DNA of 64,000 bases, taken from positions 3,105,001 to 3,169,000 of the forward strand of contig NZ_CP154874.1 in assembly GCF_041729615.1 (NCBI RefSeq), given 5' to 3'. This stretch comes from Pseudomonas alcaligenes. Its GTDB lineage: Bacteria > Pseudomonadota > Gammaproteobacteria > Pseudomonadales > Pseudomonadaceae. Below are positions 1 to 10,007 of the stretch, in pieces. The position numbers and the translations under genes were made by a program. Each line of letters starts with the position of its first letter. The first letter of the stretch is position 1. Below the pieces are notes generated by a model that saw only the letters and a list, made by a program, of their open reading frames with translations, was not told the DNA's origin and searched no databases.

Positions 1-55
1 CACACTAGATAGCGGCGGCCCCTGGCCAGCAGTCGCAGCGCGCAGAGTAGGACGC
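1..55. other. unassigned leader before rng
   Basis: This short stretch before the rng start codon holds in-frame stops but too little sequence to identify a gene. In P. aeruginosa the gene before rng is a Maf-type nucleotide pyrophosphatase, so this could be its 3' end. The bases alone do not show it. Confidence 0.3.
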
Positions 56-1513
56 ATGAGCGAAGAGATCCTGATCAACATCACGCCGATGGAATCGCGT
101 GTGGCGGTGGTGGAAAACGGCGTGCTGCAGGAAGTGCACGTCGAGCGCACGCAGAAGCGCGGCATCGTCGGCAACATCTACAAGGGCAAGGTGGTACGGG
201 TGCTGCCGGGGATGCAGGCGGCCTTCGTCGACATCGGCCTGGAGCGCGCCGCCTTCATCCACGCGGCGGAGATCTCCACCCGCGAGGGCAGTGCGGTGGA
301 GTCCATCGGCGCCCTGGTGCACGAGGGCCAGAGCCTGATCGTGCAGGTGACCAAGGACCCGATCGGCACCAAGGGCGCGCGCCTGACCACCCACCTGTCC
401 ATCCCTTCCCGTTACCTGGTGTACATGCCGCGCACCGCGCATGTCGGTATCTCCCTGAAGATCGAGGATGAGGCCGAGCGCGAGCGCCTCAAGCAGGTGG
501 TGGCCGACTGCGTGGCCGCCGAGGGCATCGAGGAGACCGGCGGCTTTATCCTCAGAACGGCCGCCGAGGGCGCCGGCAGCGACGAGATCCTGGTCGACAT
601 CCGCTACCTGCGGCGCCTGTGGGAGCAGATCGCCGGGCAGATGCAGACGGCCAAGACCCCCTCGGTGATCTACGAGGACCTGTCCCTGGCCCTGCGCACC
701 CTGCGCGATCTGGTCAACCCGAAGATCGAGAAGATCCGTATCGACTCGCGGGAGACCTTCGGCAAGATCACCCAGTTCGTCGACGAGCTGATGCCGGAGA
801 TCGCCGACCGCCTGGAGCACTACCCCGGCGAGCGGCCTATCTTCGACCTCTATGGCGTCGAGGACGAGATCCAGCGCGCCATGGAGCGCAAGGTGCCGCT
901 CAAGTCCGGCGGCTACCTGATCGTCGATCCGGCCGAGGCGATGACCACCATCGACGTCAACACCGGCGCCTTCGTCGGCCACCGCACCCTCGAAGAGACC
1001 ATCTTCAAGACCAACCTCGAGGCGGCCACCGCCATCGCCCGCCAGCTGCGCCTGCGCAACATCGGCGGCATCATCATCATCGACTTCATCGACATGGAAG
1101 ATGAAGAACACCAGCGGCAGGTGCTGCGCACCCTGGAGAAGCAGCTGGAGCGCGACCACGCCAAGACCAACATCATCGGCATCACCGAACTGGGCCTGGT
1201 GCAGATGACCCGCAAGCGCACCCGCGAGAGCCTCGAGCAGGTGCTCTGCGAGCCCTGCAGCGCCTGCCAGGGCCGCGGCAAGCTGCGCACCGCCGAGACC
1301 ATCTGCTACGAGATCTTCCGCGAGATCCTCCGCGAGGCCCGCGCCTACCAGGCCGAGGGCTACCTGGTGCTGGCCAACCAGAAGGTGGTCGACCGCCTGC
1401 TCGACGAGGAATCGGGCAACGTCGCCGACCTGGAGGCCTTCATCGGCCGTACGATCAAGTTCCAGGTGGAGAGCATGTACTCCCAGGAACAGTACGACGT
1501 GGTGCTGCTCTGA
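56..1513 (+). CDS. rng: ribonuclease G
   Basis: RNase G is a 5'-end-dependent endoribonuclease that matures the 5' end of 16S rRNA and degrades some mRNAs. The 485-residue protein has the family's usual length. An S1 RNA-binding domain lies at about 37-125, with GNIYKGKV and AAFVDIG. The RNase E/G catalytic core follows. Aspartates in TTIDVNTG (D300) and IIIDFIDME (D343) match the two metal-binding catalytic residues of the family. The zinc-link cysteines appear as CEPCSACQGRG (C398, C401, C404). The long C-terminal degradosome scaffold of RNase E is absent, which favours RNase G. Its stop codon abuts the next ATG, so it is probably cotranscribed with yhdP. Confidence 0.97.
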   Translation: MSEEILINITPMESRVAVVENGVLQEVHVERTQKRGIVGNIYKGKVVRVLPGMQAAFVDIGLERAAFIHAAEISTREGSAVESIGALVHEGQSLIVQVTKDPIGTKGARLTTHLSIPSRYLVYMPRTAHVGISLKIEDEAERERLKQVVADCVAAEGIEETGGFILRTAAEGAGSDEILVDIRYLRRLWEQIAGQMQTAKTPSVIYEDLSLALRTLRDLVNPKIEKIRIDSRETFGKITQFVDELMPEIADRLEHYPGERPIFDLYGVEDEIQRAMERKVPLKSGGYLIVDPAEAMTTIDVNTGAFVGHRTLEETIFKTNLEAATAIARQLRLRNIGGIIIIDFIDMEDEEHQRQVLRTLEKQLERDHAKTNIIGITELGLVQMTRKRTRESLEQVLCEPCSACQGRGKLRTAETICYEIFREILREARAYQAEGYLVLANQKVVDRLLDEESGNVADLEAFIGRTIKFQVESMYSQEQYDVVLL

Positions 1514-4500
1514 ATGAGCCGGCTCGCTAGCCTGCTGACCGGGCTGCTGCGCGGGGGGCTGGGGCTGTGCGCCCTGGCGCTGGTGCTGGCCGCCTTCTAT
1601 GTCAGCCTGGGGCGCGAGCTGGTGCCGCTGGTCGCCGAGTATCGTGACGAAGTGCAGGCCAGGGCCCGCGCGGCACTCGGCCTGCCGCTGTCGATCGGCA
1701 GCCTGGAAGGGGGCTGGAGTGGTTTCGCGCCGGTGCTGACCGCCCACGATGTGCTGCTCGGCGAGGGCGCCAGTGCCGTGCGCCTGGACCAGGTGCGGGT
1801 GGTGCCGGATGTCTTCGCCAGCCTGCTGGCGCGCCAGCCGCGCCTGGCCAACCTGCAGTTCGAGGGCTTGCAGCTAAGCCTGCGCGAGGACGCCGAGGGG
1901 CGCTGGACTGTGGAGGGCCTGCCGGCACGCGAGCCGGGCCGGCCGCTGCAGGCGCAGCAGCTGATCGATGGCCTGAAGATGGTCAGCAAGGTCTCCCTGC
2001 TCGGCAGCCAGCTGACCTTCGAGCCGCAGGGCGGCGAACCGCTCAGCCTCACCTACATCGACCTGACCCTGCGCAGCGGCAGCGTGCGCCAGCGCCTCGA
2101 CGGCCGCCTGCGCCTGCCGGATGGCCAGCCGCTGGCCCTGCGCCTGCGCGTGCGCCTGGACGCCAAGGACATTGCCGCCAGCCGCGCCGAGGCCTATCTC
2201 AGCCTGCCGCACAGCGACTGGGCCGGCTGGCTGCCCAAGGGGCTGACCCGCGACTGGCGACTCGCCAAGGCCCAGGTCGGCGGCGAGCTCTGGCTGGACT
2301 GGGCGGACGGCGCCGTGCAGCGCGCCGCGGCGCGCCTGCACGCCCCGGAGATTCGCGGCGCCTATGCCAAGCGCAAGGCGGTACAGGTCAACGACCTGGG
2401 CCTGAGCGCCTACTTCGAGCGGCGCGACCAGGGTTTCGACCTGTTGGTCGACGGCCTGGCCCTGAGCCTGGGCGAGACGCGCTGGGGCGAGGTGCAGCTG
2501 GCCCTGAACCAGCAGTTGGACGCCGAGGGCCGGGCGCAGCGCTGGGCCCTCAGTGCCGACCACCTCGACCTCACCCCGCTGGCCCCGGTGGTACTGGCCC
2601 TGGCGCCGCTGCCGGACAAGGCCGCCGAGGTGCTCGACGCGCTGCAGCCGCGCGGCACCCTGCGTAACGTGCAGCTGGAGTATCGGCCCCAGCTCGATGG
2701 CCGCGAGCGGGTGCAGTTCTCGGCCAACCTGGAACGGGTCGGTATCGGCGCCTGGCAGGGCGTGCCGGCGGTGGACAATGCCAGCGGTAGCATCAGTGGC
2801 GATCTGGGCGGCGGCGAGCTGCTGGCCGCCAGCGAGAACTTCGGTCTGCATTTCCCCAACCTGTTCCCCGAGATGTGGCGCTATCGCCAGGCCGGCGCGC
2901 GCCTGCTGTGGGAACTCGACGACCAAGGCCTGACCTTGCAGAGCCCCTACCTGCAGGTGGTCGGTGACGAGGGGCGGATCGCCGGCGATTTTCTCGTGCG
3001 ACTGAAGAAGGATCCGGCCGAGGAAGACTACATGGACCTGCGCGTCGGCCTGCGCGACGGCGACGCCCTGCAGGCCAGGAAGTACCTGCCGACCCGCTCT
3101 CCGGGGCTCAGCCCGGCGCTGGCCGAGTGGCTGCAGAGTGCCATTCGCGGCGGCCACATCGACAACGGCTGGTTCCAGTACCAGGGTTCGCTGGCCAAGG
3201 GCGCGGCGGATGCCGCACGCAGCATCGGCCTTTACTTCCGCGTGGACAACGCCGAGCTGGCCTTCCAGCCCGGCTGGCCGAGCCTGCGCGAGGCGCGCGG
3301 CGAGGTGCTGATCGAGGACGACGGCGTCGACGTGCGCGTACCCGAGGGGCGCATCCTCGACAGCCGGGTACGCGAAGTGCTGGTGAGCATCCCCAAGGCG
3401 GCCAACGGCCAACCGCGCCTGGCCCTGGAAGGCGAGCTGGAGAGCAGCCTGGCGGATGCCCTGAAGATCCTCCAGGAAGCGCCCATCGGCACCGCCGAGA
3501 CCTTCGCCGGCTGGCGCGGGCAGGGCCCGCTGTCGGGCAAGCTGAAGCTGGACATTCCCCTGAACAAGGGACAGAAGCCGCAGGTGCAGGTGGACTTCGC
3601 CACCGAAGGCGCCGAGCTGCAGATGAGCAATCCGCAGCTGGATTTCACTCAGCTCAAGGGCGCGTTCCGCTTCAACACGGCCACCGGCCTCAGTGCCCCG
3701 GACATCCGCGCCCAGGTGCTCGGCCATGCCGTGCGCGGTCGTGCGCTGGCCCAGGGCGCGCGCGGCAATGCGCGCACCCGCATCGAGGCCAGCGGCAAGG
3801 TGCCCCTGGAGCGGCTCAGCGCCTGGCTGGGCCTGACCCAGCCGCTGCCGCTCAAGGGCGAGCTGCCCTACAGCCTGGGCCTGACCCTGGATGGTGCCGA
3901 CAGCCAGCTGCGTGTCGACTCCAATCTGCAGGGGCTGGCCGTCGAGCTGCCGGCACCGTTCGCCAAGCCGGCTGACGAGGCGCGCAAGGCCACCTGGCGC
4001 ATGACCCTGCAGGGCAGCGAGCGACGCTATTGGCTGGATTACGCCGGCCTGGCCAGCCTGGCCTTCGCCGCCCCCGTCGGGCAGGCGCTGCAGGGTCGCG
4101 GCGAGCTGCGCCTGGGCGGCGATCCGGCCCTGTTGCCGTCGAGCCCGGGGCTGCGCCTGTCCGGGCGCCTTGGCGAGCTGGACTGGTCGGCCTGGCAGGC
4201 CGCGATCAAGCCCTACAGCGGCCTGGCCGGCGATGGCCAGAGTCGCCAGTTCCTGCGCGGTGCCGAGCTGAGCATCGGGCGCTTCAGTGGCTTCGGCACC
4301 CAGGTCGACAACCTCGCGCTCAAGCTGGCCCGCGCCCAGGCCGGCTGGCAGCTGGATCTCGCCAGTACCCTGCTGGAAGGGCGCATCGAGCTGCCCGATG
4401 CCCAGGGCGCCCCCATCCGGCTCGACCTGGCGCGGCTGAGCCTGCCCCCGGCCGCGCCCGCGAGCGAGCCGGCGCAGGACAAGCCCGATGCCCTGGCGGC

Positions 4501-5341
4501 GGTCGACCCGCGCCAGCTGCCGGCCCTGGATGTGCGCATCGCCAAGGTGCTGCAGGGCGACGCGCCGCTCGGCGCCTGGTCGCTGAAGGCGCGGCCGACG
4601 CCGCAGGGGGTGCGCTTCAGCGAACTGGCCCTGGAGCTCAAGGGGTTGCGGGTCGGCGGCGAGGCCGGTTGGGAGGGCGCTCCGGGCAGCACACGCAGCT
4701 GGTACAAGGGGCGCATCCAGGGCGACAACCTGGCCGATGTGCTCAAGGCCTGGGGCTACGCGCCCACCGCGACCAGCGAGCGCTTCCGCCTGGACGTCGA
4801 TGGCAGCTGGCCGGGCTCGCCGGCCTGGCTCAGCCTCAAACGCCTCTCCGGTCGCCTCGACGCCAGCCTGCGCAAGGGCCAGTTCGTCGAGGTGCAGGGC
4901 TCGGCCTCGGCCCTGCGCGTGTTCGGCCTGCTCAACTTCAACTCGATCAGCAGGCGCCTGCGCCTGGACTTCTCCGACCTGCTCGGCAAGGGCTTCAGCT
5001 ACGACACCACCAAGACCCTGCTGGTCGGCCAGGACGGCGTGTTCCAGACCCGCGAGCCGCTCAGGGTGGTCGGCCCGTCCAGCACCCTGGAGCTGAACGG
5101 TACGCTGGACATGGCCCGCGACCAGATCGACGCCAAGCTGCTGGTGACCCTGCCGGTGACCAACAACCTGCCGCTGGCGGCCCTGATCGTCGGCGCGCCG
5201 GCAGTCGGTGGCGCGCTGTTCGTCGCGGACAAGCTGCTCGGCGACCGGGTGGCGCGCTTCGCCAGCGTGCAGTACCTGGTCAAGGGGCCCTGGCAGAACC
5301 CCGAAATCAGCTTCGACAAGCCGTTCGAGAAGCCGCGTTGA
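1514..5341 (+). CDS. yhdP: YhdP family AsmA-like envelope protein
   Basis: This is a 1275-residue protein of the YhdP (TIGR02099) family. It has one N-terminal membrane anchor at about 10-33, with a run of Leu, Gly and Ala, followed by a very long periplasmic region rich in alternating beta strands. The C-terminal AsmA-like part includes hydrophobic segments near 1205-1250. In E. coli, YhdP, TamB and YdbH are bridge-like proteins thought to carry phospholipids from inner to outer membrane. Start and length fit the family. The ATG follows the rng TGA with no gap, a conserved pairing. The specific lipid role is inferred from the family. Confidence 0.93.
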   Translation: MSRLASLLTGLLRGGLGLCALALVLAAFYVSLGRELVPLVAEYRDEVQARARAALGLPLSIGSLEGGWSGFAPVLTAHDVLLGEGASAVRLDQVRVVPDVFASLLARQPRLANLQFEGLQLSLREDAEGRWTVEGLPAREPGRPLQAQQLIDGLKMVSKVSLLGSQLTFEPQGGEPLSLTYIDLTLRSGSVRQRLDGRLRLPDGQPLALRLRVRLDAKDIAASRAEAYLSLPHSDWAGWLPKGLTRDWRLAKAQVGGELWLDWADGAVQRAAARLHAPEIRGAYAKRKAVQVNDLGLSAYFERRDQGFDLLVDGLALSLGETRWGEVQLALNQQLDAEGRAQRWALSADHLDLTPLAPVVLALAPLPDKAAEVLDALQPRGTLRNVQLEYRPQLDGRERVQFSANLERVGIGAWQGVPAVDNASGSISGDLGGGELLAASENFGLHFPNLFPEMWRYRQAGARLLWELDDQGLTLQSPYLQVVGDEGRIAGDFLVRLKKDPAEEDYMDLRVGLRDGDALQARKYLPTRSPGLSPALAEWLQSAIRGGHIDNGWFQYQGSLAKGAADAARSIGLYFRVDNAELAFQPGWPSLREARGEVLIEDDGVDVRVPEGRILDSRVREVLVSIPKAANGQPRLALEGELESSLADALKILQEAPIGTAETFAGWRGQGPLSGKLKLDIPLNKGQKPQVQVDFATEGAELQMSNPQLDFTQLKGAFRFNTATGLSAPDIRAQVLGHAVRGRALAQGARGNARTRIEASGKVPLERLSAWLGLTQPLPLKGELPYSLGLTLDGADSQLRVDSNLQGLAVELPAPFAKPADEARKATWRMTLQGSERRYWLDYAGLASLAFAAPVGQALQGRGELRLGGDPALLPSSPGLRLSGRLGELDWSAWQAAIKPYSGLAGDGQSRQFLRGAELSIGRFSGFGTQVDNLALKLARAQAGWQLDLASTLLEGRIELPDAQGAPIRLDLARLSLPPAAPASEPAQDKPDALAAVDPRQLPALDVRIAKVLQGDAPLGAWSLKARPTPQGVRFSELALELKGLRVGGEAGWEGAPGSTRSWYKGRIQGDNLADVLKAWGYAPTATSERFRLDVDGSWPGSPAWLSLKRLSGRLDASLRKGQFVEVQGSASALRVFGLLNFNSISRRLRLDFSDLLGKGFSYDTTKTLLVGQDGVFQTREPLRVVGPSSTLELNGTLDMARDQIDAKLLVTLPVTNNLPLAALIVGAPAVGGALFVADKLLGDRVARFASVQYLVKGPWQNPEISFDKPFEKPR

Positions 5342-5385
5342 GCGACTTGCGGTAGCATGCAGGCAAGCCCCGGACGGAAAGCACC

Positions 5386-6240
5386 ATGTCCCTCGCCGTA
5401 ATCCAGATGGTCAGCCAGGACGATGTCCTGGCCAACCTCGCCGCCGCCCGCCGCCTGCTGCAGCAGGCGGCCGAGCGCGGTGCACGCCTCGCCGTGCTAC
5501 CGGAAAACTTCGCCGCCATGGGCCGCCGCGACCTGGCTGAGCTCGGCCGCGCCGAGGCCGAGGGCCGCGGCCCCATTCTGCCCTGGCTGCAGCAGACCGC
5601 CCGTGACCTGCGGCTGTGGATAGTCGCCGGCACCATTCCCCTGCCGCCGGACGGCCAGCCCAGCGCCAAGGTGCATGCCTGTTCCCTGCTGATCGACGAG
5701 CACGGCGAGCGCGCCGCCCGCTACGACAAGCTGCACCTGTTCGACGTGGACGTCGCCGATGCCCGCGGCCGCTATCGCGAATCGGACGACTTCGCCTTCG
5801 GCGCGCAGGTGGTGGTGGCCGACACCCCGGTCGGCCGCCTGGGCATGACGGTATGCTACGACCTGCGCTTCCCCGAGCTGTACAGCCGCCTGCGCGAGGC
5901 CGGTGCCGAGCTGATCAGCGCCCCGGCGGCCTTCACCGCTGTCACCGGCGCCGCCCACTGGCAGGTGCTGACCCGCGCCCGCGCCATCGAGACCCAGTGC
6001 TATGTGCTGGCGGCGGGGCAGGGTGGCAGCCATCCGGGCGGGCGCGAGACTTTCGGCCACTCGGCGATCATCGACCCCTGGGGTCGCGTGCTCGCCGAGC
6101 AGCCCCAGGGCGAGGCGGTGCTGCTGGCCAGCCGCGACGCCGCCGAGCAGGAGGCGATCCGCCGGCGCATGCCGGTGGCCCGGCACAGACGTTTCATCGC
6201 GCCGGCCCAGCCCGGGCCGGCGCCCACGGAGTTCCTATGA
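5386..6240 (+). CDS. carbon-nitrogen hydrolase (nitrilase superfamily, Nit/YbeM-like)
   Basis: This is a 284-residue nitrilase-superfamily amidase. The catalytic Glu-Lys-Cys triad is visible as LPENF (E40), YDKLHLFD (K115) and [10 protein letters not shown] (C157). The close relatives YbeM and Nit1 hydrolyse deaminated glutathione as a metabolite-repair step. I infer that substrate from the [10 protein letters not shown] context and have not shown it. The gene lies 44 bases after yhdP with a weak ribosome site (GGAAAG). Its last codon overlaps the tldD start in an ATGA junction, so the two are probably translationally coupled. Confidence 0.9.
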   Translation: MSLAVIQMVSQDDVLANLAAARRLLQQAAERGARLAVLPENFAAMGRRDLAELGRAEAEGRGPILPWLQQTARDLRLWIVAGTIPLPPDGQPSAKVHACSLLIDEHGERAARYDKLHLFDVDVADARGRYRESDDFAFGAQVVVADTPVGRLGMTVCYDLRFPELYSRLREAGAELISAPAAFTAVTGAAHWQVLTRARAIETQCYVLAAGQGGSHPGGRETFGHSAIIDPWGRVLAEQPQGEAVLLASRDAAEQEAIRRRMPVARHRRFIAPAQPGPAPTEFL

Positions 6241-7694
6241 GCGACATTCTCGGCCGCGTCAGCGGCCACCTGCTGACCCCCGGCAACCTCTCCATCGAGC
6301 AGCTGCCGGCGATCCTCGGCGAACTGGCCGGCCCCGGCATCGATGCTGCCGACCTGTACTTCCAGAGCCAGGTCTCCGAGTCCTGGGTGCTGGAGGACGG
6401 CATCGTCAAGGAGGGCAGCTTCAACCTCGACCAGGGCGTCGGCGTGCGTGCCCAGTCCGGCGAGAAGACCGGCTTCGCCTACAGCAACGCCATCCATGCC
6501 GAGGCCCTGAGCCAGGCTGCACGTGCCGCCCGTTCGATTGCCCGCAGTGGCCAGCAGGGCCGCGTGCAGGCCTTTGCCAGCCCGCAGGTGGTCGCCCTGT
6601 ATGGCCAGGACAACCCGCTGGAGGTGCTGCAGCGCGCCGAGAAGGTCGAGCTGCTCAAGCGCATCGACGTCGCCACCCGTGCCCTCGACCCGCGCATCAA
6701 GCAGGTCACGGTGAGCCTGGCCGGGGTCTGGGACCAGGTGCTGGTGGCCGCCAGCGATGGCAGCCTGGGCGCCGACATCCGCCCGCTGGTGCGCTTCAAC
6801 GTCAGTGTCATCGTCGAGCACAACGGCCGTCGCGAGCGTGGCGGCCATGGTGGTGGCGGACGCTGCGACTACCGTTACTTCCTCGAGCGCGATGGCAGCG
6901 GCGACGAGCGCGCCCTGGGCTACGCCCGCGAGGCCCTGCGCCAGGCGCTGGTCAACCTGGAGGCGATCCCTGCGCCGGCCGGCACCCTGCCGGTGGTGAT
7001 GGGCGCCGGCTGGTCCGGCGTGCTGCTGCACGAGGCGGTCGGCCATGGTCTGGAGGGCGACTTCAACCGCAAGGGCAGCTCGGCCTACAGCGGGCGCATC
7101 GGCCAGCAGGTGGCGTCGAGCCTGTGCACCATAGTCGACGACGGCACCCTGGCCGGGCGCCGCGGCTCGCTGAGCCTGGATGACGAGGGCACCCGCACCC
7201 AGTGCACCACGCTGATCGAGAACGGCGTGCTCAAGGGCTACATGCAGGACAAGCTGAACGCGCGCCTGATGGGCGTGGCGCCGACCGGCAACGGCCGCCG
7301 CGAATCCTACGCGCACCTGCCGATGCCGCGCATGACCAACACCTACATGCTGGCCGGCGAGAGCGACCCGGAAGAGATCATCCGCTCGGTGAAGAAGGGC
7401 ATCTACTGCGCCAACCTCGGCGGCGGCCAGGTCGACATCACCAGCGGCAAGTTCGTGTTCTCCACCAGCGAGGCCTACCTGATCGAGGACGGCCGGATCA
7501 CCGCGCCGGTCAAGGGCGCCACCCTGATCGGCAACGGTCCGGAGGCGATGAGCCGGGTGTCGATGGTCGGCAACGACCTGGCCCTGGATAGCGGTGTCGG
7601 TACCTGCGGCAAGGACGGCCAGTCGGTGCCGGTGGGCGTCGGCCAGCCGACCCTGAAGATCGACGCGATCACCGTCGGCGGTACCGGCGCCTGA
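6237..7694 (+). CDS. tldD: metalloprotease TldD
   Basis: TldD is the catalytic subunit of the TldD/TldE(PmbA) heterodimer. That complex degrades unfolded peptides and in E. coli matures microcin B17 and degrades CcdA. The 485-residue protein carries the zinc motif HEAVGH at about 265-270, as expected for TldD and absent from TldE. The start is the ATG overlapping the stop of the upstream hydrolase (ATGA). The partner pmbA lies about 630 bases downstream on the same strand, separated by the reverse-strand darP. The stop codon sits in the loop of a perfect 8-bp palindrome. Confidence 0.97.
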   Translation: MSDILGRVSGHLLTPGNLSIEQLPAILGELAGPGIDAADLYFQSQVSESWVLEDGIVKEGSFNLDQGVGVRAQSGEKTGFAYSNAIHAEALSQAARAARSIARSGQQGRVQAFASPQVVALYGQDNPLEVLQRAEKVELLKRIDVATRALDPRIKQVTVSLAGVWDQVLVAASDGSLGADIRPLVRFNVSVIVEHNGRRERGGHGGGGRCDYRYFLERDGSGDERALGYAREALRQALVNLEAIPAPAGTLPVVMGAGWSGVLLHEAVGHGLEGDFNRKGSSAYSGRIGQQVASSLCTIVDDGTLAGRRGSLSLDDEGTRTQCTTLIENGVLKGYMQDKLNARLMGVAPTGNGRRESYAHLPMPRMTNTYMLAGESDPEEIIRSVKKGIYCANLGGGQVDITSGKFVFSTSEAYLIEDGRITAPVKGATLIGNGPEAMSRVSMVGNDLALDSGVGTCGKDGQSVPVGVGQPTLKIDAITVGGTGA

Positions 7695-7702
7695 GGCGCC
7701 GG
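7684..7702. other. hairpin with the tldD stop codon as its loop
   Basis: CCGGCGCC and GGCGCCGG form a perfect 8-bp inverted repeat whose three-base loop is the tldD TGA stop. No T-tract follows on either strand, so it is not a classic intrinsic terminator. It sits between convergent tldD and darP and could protect a 3' end or slow polymerase. Confidence 0.6.
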
Positions 7703-7714
7703 GTAGCGAAGGAG

Positions 7715-8236
7715 TTAACGCAGACCGCGCTGGACCTCGTCCAGGTCGCGGATGTATTTGAAGACTTTGCGCGCGGCGGCAGGCGGCTTGTTGTGGGCCG
7801 CTTCATGCTGGGCATGGCGGATCAGGCTGCGCAGGTGCTGGCGGTCGGTCTCGGGATAGTCGGCGACGAAGCTCTCCAGGGTGCTGTCGTCACCGGCGAT
7901 CAGGCGGTCGCGCCAGCGCTCGAGGGCGTGGAAGCGCTCGTTGTACTCGCGGGTGGAGCTGTCGACCTGGTCGATCAGCGCGGTGATCGCCTCGATGTCC
8001 TGGTCGCGCATGAGCTTGCCGATGAACTGGATATGGCGCTTCTTGGCGGCATTGGCCGTGTGCTTCGGCGCCTCGGCCAGCGCCTTGCGCAGATTGTCGG
8101 TCAGCGGCAGCTTGGCGATCAGCTCGGGCTTGAGGGTGGTCAGGCGCGCACCGAGATCCTGCAGGGCATGCAGCTCGCGCTTGATCTGGGTCTTGCTCTT
8201 CTCGCCGGAGAAGTCTTCGTCGTAAGAATCAGCCAT
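7715..8236 (-). CDS. darP: ribosome maturation protein DarP (YjgA, DUF615)
   Basis: This is a 173-residue highly charged DUF615 protein. In E. coli, YjgA/DarP binds late 50S precursors and helps mature the peptidyl-transferase centre. I start it at the ATG giving MADSYDEDF, which matches the acidic start of the family. A longer in-frame extension upstream gives an unlike-family tail overlapping the divergent pmbA start. Family features include the early [16 protein letters not shown] segment and a C-terminal [11 protein letters not shown]. It lies between tldD and pmbA on the opposite strand, an arrangement also known in P. aeruginosa. Confidence 0.93.
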   Translation of the reverse strand: MADSYDEDFSGEKSKTQIKRELHALQDLGARLTTLKPELIAKLPLTDNLRKALAEAPKHTANAAKKRHIQFIGKLMRDQDIEAITALIDQVDSSTREYNERFHALERWRDRLIAGDDSTLESFVADYPETDRQHLRSLIRHAQHEAAHNKPPAAARKVFKYIRDLDEVQRGLR

Positions 8237-8325
8237 GGGGGCGGTCCGGATGGAAACGCCGTCATGATAACCAGTCAGGGAGGGCCTGTCCGCAGCGGAC
8301 CGGCCGCCCGTCGTTGGAGTGCAGC

Positions 8326-9672
8326 ATGAGTTCAGCACAAACAGTGGGTCCGCAGGCCTTGCCGGCCCTGCAGGAGCAGGTCGAGCAGATCCTCGGCGAA
8401 GCGCGCCGCCAGGGCGCCAGCGCCTGCGAGGTGGCGGTGTCGATGGAGCAGGGGTTGTCCACCACGGTGCGCCAGGGTGAGGTGGAGACGGTCGAGTTCA
8501 ACCGCGATCAGGGCTTCGGCATCACCCTCTACGTCGGCCAGCGCAAGGGTTCGGCCAGCACCTCGGCCAGCGGCGAGACGGCGATCCGCGAGACGGTGGC
8601 GGCGGCCCTGGCCATCGCCAGGCACGCCTCCGAGGACGACTGCGCCGGCCTCGCCGATGCCGCGCTGATGGCCCGCGAGCTGCCCGAGCTGGACCTCTAC
8701 CACCCCTGGCAGATCGCCCCGGAGCGCGCGGTGGAACTGGCCCTGGGCTGCGAGGCGGCAGCCTTCGCCAGCGATGCGCGGATCAAGAACGCCGACGGCA
8801 CCACCCTCAGCACCCACCAGGGCTGCCGGGTCTACGGCAACAGCCACGGCTTCCTCGGTGGCTACGCCAGCACCCGCCATAGCCTGAGCTGCGTGATGAT
8901 CGCCGAAGACGGGGGGCAGATGCAGCGCGACTACTGGTACGACGTCAACCGCCAGGGCGAGCTGCTGGCCGACCCGCTGACGATCGGTCGCAAGGCCGCC
9001 GAGCGCAGCGTGGCGCGCCTCGGTGCGCGCCCGGTGCCGACCTGCGAGGTGCCGGTGTTGTTCGCCGCCGAGCTGGCCACCGGGCTGTTCGGCCACTTCC
9101 TCGCCGCCATCTCCGGCGGCAACCTGTACCGCCACTCCTCCTTCCTCGAAGGCGCTCTGGGCCAGCGCCTGTTTCCCGAGTGGCTCAGCCTCGACGAGCG
9201 TCCGCACATCCCGCGTGCCATGGGCAGCGCGGCCTTCGATGGCGACGGCCTGGCCACCTATGCCAAGTCCTTCGTCGCCGGTGGCGAGCTGGTGTCCTAC
9301 ATCCTCGGCACCTACTCCGGGCGCAAGCTGGGCCTGCCCAGCACGGCCAACGCCGGTGGCGTGCACAACCTGTTCGTCAGCCATGGTTCCGAGGACCAGC
9401 AGGCGCTGATCCGCCGCATGGGCCGTGGCCTGCTGGTCACCGAGCTGATGGGGCAGGGGCTGAACCTGGTCACCGGCGACTACTCGCGCGGCGCCGCCGG
9501 TTTCTGGGTGGAGAACGGCGAGATCCAGTTCCCAGTGCAGGAAGTCACCATCGCCGGCAACCTGCGCGACATGTTCCGCCAGATCGTCGCGGTGGGTAGC
9601 GACCTGGAGCTGCGCGGCAACGTCCGCACCGGCTCGGTGCTGATCGAGCGCATGACGGTGGCCGGTAGCTGA
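8326..9672 (+). CDS. pmbA: TldD/PmbA family protein PmbA (TldE)
   Basis: PmbA is the non-catalytic partner of TldD in the TldD/E protease. The 448-residue protein has the family fold but no HExxxH zinc motif. The matching region reads [12 protein letters not shown] instead. I chose the ATG beginning MSSAQTVG. An upstream TTG in the same frame would add only four residues and has no better ribosome site. The upstream bases give TTGGAGTGCAGC, with GGAG as a reasonable ribosome site. A strong bidirectional terminator lies 15 bases after the stop. Confidence 0.96.
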   Translation: MSSAQTVGPQALPALQEQVEQILGEARRQGASACEVAVSMEQGLSTTVRQGEVETVEFNRDQGFGITLYVGQRKGSASTSASGETAIRETVAAALAIARHASEDDCAGLADAALMARELPELDLYHPWQIAPERAVELALGCEAAAFASDARIKNADGTTLSTHQGCRVYGNSHGFLGGYASTRHSLSCVMIAEDGGQMQRDYWYDVNRQGELLADPLTIGRKAAERSVARLGARPVPTCEVPVLFAAELATGLFGHFLAAISGGNLYRHSSFLEGALGQRLFPEWLSLDERPHIPRAMGSAAFDGDGLATYAKSFVAGGELVSYILGTYSGRKLGLPSTANAGGVHNLFVSHGSEDQQALIRRMGRGLLVTELMGQGLNLVTGDYSRGAAGFWVENGEIQFPVQEVTIAGNLRDMFRQIVAVGSDLELRGNVRTGSVLIERMTVAGS

Positions 9673-9687
9673 ATCTGGTTAGCAAAC

Positions 9688-9713
9688 AAAAAGGGGCCTG
9701 CGGGCCCCTTTTT
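9688..9713. terminator. bidirectional intrinsic terminator between pmbA and ptsO
   Basis: An A-tract is followed by GGGGCC-TGCG-GGCCCC and a T-tract. It can stop both pmbA (forward) and the ptsO operon (reverse). Confidence 0.9.
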
Positions 9714-9726
9714 CATGCGCCGGCGA

Positions 9727-9999
9727 TTACTCGCCCTCGTCGAATCTGTTGTTGATCAGTTCGATCAGCGCCTCCAGCGCCTCCTCCTGCCGCTCGCCCT
9801 CGCTGGCCAGGTGCAGGTTGGTGCCCTTGCCGGCGGCCAGCATCATCACCGCCATGATGCTCTTGCCGTCCACCAGGCTGTCCGGCGAACGACCGATGCG
9901 CACCTGGCAGGGGAAGCCGCTGGCCACGCCGACGAACTTGGCGGCGGCGCGCGCATGCAGGCCGAGCTTGTTGATGATGGTGATCTCGCGGGTGGGCAT
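9727..9999 (-). CDS. ptsO: HPr-like phosphocarrier NPr (nitrogen PTS)
   Basis: NPr carries phosphate from PtsP (EI-Ntr) to PtsN (EIIA-Ntr) in the regulatory nitrogen phosphotransferase system. The 90-residue protein has the HPr phosphorylation motif KLGLHARAAAKF with H15. It also has the usual C-terminal helix. The start ATG lies 8 bases after the rapZ stop, so it is the last gene of the rpoN-hpf-ptsN-rapZ-ptsO group and ends at the terminator shared with pmbA. As I recall, several metabolic genes separate ptsO and pmbA in P. aeruginosa. Here they face each other directly. Confidence 0.96.
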   Translation of the reverse strand: MPTREITIINKLGLHARAAAKFVGVASGFPCQVRIGRSPDSLVDGKSIMAVMMLAAGKGTNLHLASEGERQEEALEALIELINNRFDEGE

Positions 10000-10007
10000 T
10001 GCGGTCC

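Noticed and set aside
1..55. 3' end of a maf-like gene before rng
   Set aside because: Only 55 bases are available, and the claim would rest on gene order in another species rather than on sequence.
8291..8303. GTCCGC-A-GCGGAC palindrome between darP and pmbA
   Set aside because: It is short and GC-only, with no promoter element aligned to it.
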